A stretch of DNA of 64,000 nt from Pseudomonas azerbaijanoccidentalis (GTDB lineage: Bacteria; Pseudomonadota; Gammaproteobacteria; Pseudomonadales; Pseudomonadaceae): positions 310,001 to 374,000 of the forward strand of contig NZ_JAHSTU010000001.1 of assembly GCF_019145495.1 (NCBI RefSeq), given 5' to 3'. Made by a program: the position numbers and the translations under genes. The notes below the pieces were generated by a model, which saw only the letters and a program-made list of their open reading frames with translations, did no database searches and was not told where the DNA came from. This document shows positions 61,457 to 64,000 of this stretch, one piece after another (positions within the stretch are counted from its first letter, which is position 1; every line of letters starts with the position of its first letter).

Positions 61457-62473
61457 ATGTCGGAAAAAGACACGATCTCCATTCAACTGGTGCGTGAAGC
61501 GCTGTTGCAAAGTTGCGCCCCGGGCGCGGTCACCGATGAGGTGTTGCACAAAGTCGGCATTGATCCTTCGCTGTTGAACAGCAGTGACGCGCGCGTTCCG
61601 GCCACGGCCTACGCGCGACTCTGGCGCCTGCTGGCCCGGCGTGGCGACGATGAATTTTTCGGCATGGACCCGCGCAAGCTCAAGGTCGGCAGCTTCGAGT
61701 TTCTGTGCCGTTGTGCCATGACCCAGCCGAGCGTGGCAGCAGGCTTGACCAGCGGCCTGGGCTTTCTGTCATTGATGCTCGAACGCATGCCCGCCGAACT
61801 GGTTCGACAACAAAGCCTGGCGGAAATCGTGTTGCAGGAGGACGACAACGACCCGCGTCGCGCCTTCACCTATTTCACCTACTGGATGATCGTGCACGGC
61901 GTGGCCTGCTGGCTGGCGGGGCGACGCATTCCCATTCTGGCCATCGAACTGCGCTGCCCGCCGCCAGATTTTTGCGACGATTATCAGGTGATGTTTTCCG
62001 AAAACCTGCGCTTCGACCGGCCACGCACGCGGATGATTTTCTCCGCCGATTGCCTGGACTTACCGATCAAGCGTACCGCGGAAGAACTCAAGCGCTTCCT
62101 GGCCCATGCGCCGGCGAACATTCTGGTGAAATATCGCGATCCCCAAAGCCTGGCCAACCGCATCAAGCACGACCTGCGGCAACTGCCCGCCGAACAGTGG
62201 CCAGAAACCGAAGCCCTGGCGCAACGCCTGTGCATGTCGGCTTCGACCCTGCGTCGACGCCTGTCCGAGGAAGGCCAGACGTATCAAGGGCTCAAGGACA
62301 GCGTGCGCAAGGAACTGGCGATTGTCTGGCTGGCCGAACCGAGCATCAGCTTCGCCGACATCGCCACACGGTTGGGGTTTGCCGATGCGAGTTCGTTCTA
62401 CAAGGCGTTTCGCAAGTGGTCGGGGTCGAATCCGGGGCATTACCGGAGTTTGATTCTTAACGAGGCTGACTGA
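61457..62473 (+). CDS. AraC-family regulator with arabinose-binding-like N-terminus
   Basis: The 338-residue protein has an N-terminal domain of the type found in OruR- and ArgR-like AraC proteins (SIQLVREALLQSCAPGAVTD, then PATAYARLWRLLARRGDDEF). The C-terminal helix-turn-helix pair is seen in AQRLCMSASTLRRRLSEEGQ and FADIATRLGFADASSFYKAF followed by RKWSGSNPGHYR. The ATG at 61457 begins MSEKDTISIQ. It is followed 182 nt later by an acyl-CoA synthetase gene on the same strand, which it may control. Confidence 0.87.
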   Translation: MSEKDTISIQLVREALLQSCAPGAVTDEVLHKVGIDPSLLNSSDARVPATAYARLWRLLARRGDDEFFGMDPRKLKVGSFEFLCRCAMTQPSVAAGLTSGLGFLSLMLERMPAELVRQQSLAEIVLQEDDNDPRRAFTYFTYWMIVHGVACWLAGRRIPILAIELRCPPPDFCDDYQVMFSENLRFDRPRTRMIFSADCLDLPIKRTAEELKRFLAHAPANILVKYRDPQSLANRIKHDLRQLPAEQWPETEALAQRLCMSASTLRRRLSEEGQTYQGLKDSVRKELAIVWLAEPSISFADIATRLGFADASSFYKAFRKWSGSNPGHYRSLILNEAD

Positions 62474-62655
62474 TCCGGATTTTATATTGATTGCTCGCGA
62501 AAGCGTCCATTCAGGCGCCACACCTCTCAAATCTTGGCCAAACCAGTCAGACAACTTGATAACTTTGACCATTGCCCGACGCCCCGCGCGGAGCGAGTAT
62601 TTCCCTGTTGTTTACGGTTCCCCCAACCAATAAAAAACATAGAGGGATTCTGGCA

Positions 62656-64000
62656 ATGCGCGATTACTTGTCTGCCGTTTCACAGTTCAATTATCAGCAC
62701 ACCGTCGACGCCGCGCTCGCGGGTGATCTGACGGCCCTCAACGCCTGCGTCGAGTGTTGCGACCGGCATGCGTTGCCCGGCCGGATCGCACTGTTCTGGG
62801 AAGGACGCGACGGCGCCAGCGCCACGTACACCTTCACCGACCTGCAAGACAAAGCCGCGCGCTTTGCCAATTTCCTGTTGGCCCAGGGCGTGAAAAAAGG
62901 CGACAAAGTTGCCGGCCTGTTGCCTCGTAACATCGAATTGCTCATCACCGTGTTCGCCACCTGGCGCATCGGCGCGGTCTATCAACCGTTGTTCACGGCC
63001 TTCGGCCCCAAAGCCATCGAGCATCGCCTTGGCTGCTCCGGCGCCAAAGTCGTGGTGACCGATGCAGGCAACCGCTCGAAACTCGCCGAAGTCGCCGATT
63101 GCCCGACCATCGTCACCGTCGGTGGCCCAAAAGGCCAAGGCATCGTTCAGGGTGATTTCAGTTTTTGGGCCGAACTGGCCAACTATTCCAACCACTGCGA
63201 ACCGGTGATGCTGACCGGTGAAGACCCGTTCCTGTTGATGTTCACCTCGGGCACTACCGGCCCGTCGAAAGCTCTGTCTGTGCCGCTCAAGGCCATCGTC
63301 GCCTTCCAGAGCTACACCCGCGATGCCGTGGATCTGCGACCGGAAGACGCGTTCTGGAACGTGGCCGATCCGGGTTGGGCCTACGGCATCTATTTCGGTG
63401 TGACCGGGCCGATGTCGATGGGGCACCCGATCACGTTCTACGATGGCCCGTTCACCCTCGAAAGCACCTGCCGGGTGATCAACAAATACGGGATCACCAA
63501 TCTGACCGGCTCGCCAACGGCTTATCGCCTGTTGATTGCCGGTGGTGACGAGTTCGCCAAATCGATCAAGGGCAAGCTGCGCATCGTCAGCAGTGCCGGT
63601 GAGCCGCTGAACCCGGAAGTCATCCGCTGGTTCGCCGATAACCTCGACGTGGTCATTCATGACCATTACGGCCAGACCGAACTGGGCATGGTGCTGTGCA
63701 ACCATCACGGCCTTGAACACCCGATCCATATGGGCGCCGCCGGTTTTACCTCGCCGGGCCATCGCATCGTGGTGCTCGACGACGAATACAAGGAGTTGGG
63801 CGTTGGCCAACCGGGCATTCTGGCCATCGACCGTACCCAGTCGCCGATGTGCTGGTTCGCCGGTTACGAAGGCGTACCGACCAAAGCTTTTGTCGGCGAC
63901 TATTACCTGAGTGGCGACACCGTCGAGTGGAACCCGGACGGCAGCATCAGCTTCGTCGGCCGCAGTGACGATGTGATCACCACTTCCGGCTACCGCGTCG
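62656..64000 (+). CDS. Acyl-CoA synthetase (AMP-binding), 5' part, cut by window end
   Basis: About 448 residues are visible with no stop before the end of the window. The protein is an ANL-superfamily acid:CoA ligase close to acetyl- and medium-chain acyl-CoA synthetases. Signatures are the P-loop-like LLMFTSGTTGPSKALSVPLK (residues about 194-213), ADPGWAYGIYFGV (about 236-248), the adenylate motif DHYGQTELGM (about 335-344) and the hinge region SGDTVEWNPDGSISFVGRSD with DVITTSGYRV at the end. The start MRDYLSAVSQFNYQH is at 62656. Whether the substrate is acetate, propionate or a longer acid cannot be told. Confidence 0.88.
   Translation, partial: MRDYLSAVSQFNYQHTVDAALAGDLTALNACVECCDRHALPGRIALFWEGRDGASATYTFTDLQDKAARFANFLLAQGVKKGDKVAGLLPRNIELLITVFATWRIGAVYQPLFTAFGPKAIEHRLGCSGAKVVVTDAGNRSKLAEVADCPTIVTVGGPKGQGIVQGDFSFWAELANYSNHCEPVMLTGEDPFLLMFTSGTTGPSKALSVPLKAIVAFQSYTRDAVDLRPEDAFWNVADPGWAYGIYFGVTGPMSMGHPITFYDGPFTLESTCRVINKYGITNLTGSPTAYRLLIAGGDEFAKSIKGKLRIVSSAGEPLNPEVIRWFADNLDVVIHDHYGQTELGMVLCNHHGLEHPIHMGAAGFTSPGHRIVVLDDEYKELGVGQPGILAIDRTQSPMCWFAGYEGVPTKAFVGDYYLSGDTVEWNPDGSISFVGRSDDVITTSGYRV

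Noticed and set aside
62680..63810. 376-residue minus-strand frame opposite the acyl-CoA synthetase
   Set aside because: Antisense of a clear AMP-binding enzyme.

Overview
The window is chromosomal DNA from a Pseudomonas, most likely of the P. fluorescens group. The evidence is GC-rich coding sequence, the kguEKTD/ptxS 2-ketogluconate locus with its TGAAACCGGTTTCA operators, an aruH arginine transaminase, a mexMN-type efflux locus, and many intergenic REP palindromes (families containing GATCGCAGCCT..GCAGCTCCTACA and GTGGGAGCgGGCTTGCCCGCGATGG). No tRNA, rRNA, CRISPR array, transposase or prophage gene was seen.

Layout. 1-2214: the 3' end of a glycerate kinase gene, a REPIN, a broken DUF6124-family gene and aruH. 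2215-30167: an accessory cluster of about 28 kb. It begins with a small exported protein gene wedged between aruH and a second copy of the aruH 3' half. It continues with a frameshifted Ig-like repeat gene, an autotransporter, a second Ig-like gene, an Rhs-repeat toxin-like gene on the minus strand, and a plus-strand operon: Ig-like protein, three tandem paralogous proteins that I tentatively place in the TULIP/P47 fold with Ig-like tails, a lipoprotein, and a second Rhs protein with a different C-terminal tip. It ends with a 98-residue protein that is only a LuxR-type DNA-binding domain. 30391-35739: the 2-ketogluconate operon and ptxS. 35872-38794: a LysE-family exporter, AraC regulator, fibronectin-III protein and DUF1345 membrane protein. 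38975-45538: an RND efflux pair with a divergent two-component system. 45691-47537: TPR protein, ECF sigma factor and anti-sigma factor. 47832-53068: crotonase-family enzyme, nudC, TSUP permease, DUF1348 protein with a TetR regulator, and pssA. 53195-56896: a 1233-residue effector- or toxin-like protein. 57004-61218: an efe (EfeUOB plus EfeM) iron uptake operon. 61457-64000: an AraC regulator and the 5' part of an acyl-CoA synthetase gene.

Main finding. Four 16-bp inverted repeats fitting a lux-box core (CTGT-N8-ACAG or CTAT-N8-ATAG) lie upstream of the accessory genes at 2271, 3627 and 15052, and upstream of the fibronectin-III gene at 37495. Each is followed, exactly 23 nt later, by a -10-like hexamer. 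This fits a class II LuxR-activated promoter, with the box centred near -42. The box at 15052 has a -10-like hexamer at the same spacing on both sides, so it may fire the two divergent Rhs transcription units together. I propose that 2271-30167 plus 37553-38143 form one co-regulated system of Rhs, Ig-like and putative lipid-binding (TULIP/P47-like) proteins, possibly controlled by the domain-only LuxR protein at its end. Regulator, fold and function are inferences.

Other points: the kguK reading frame ends inside a REP element, the ECF sigma gene has a good Shine-Dalgarno site placed before an ATC codon instead of ATG, and the aruH 3' duplication shares its exact length with the original.
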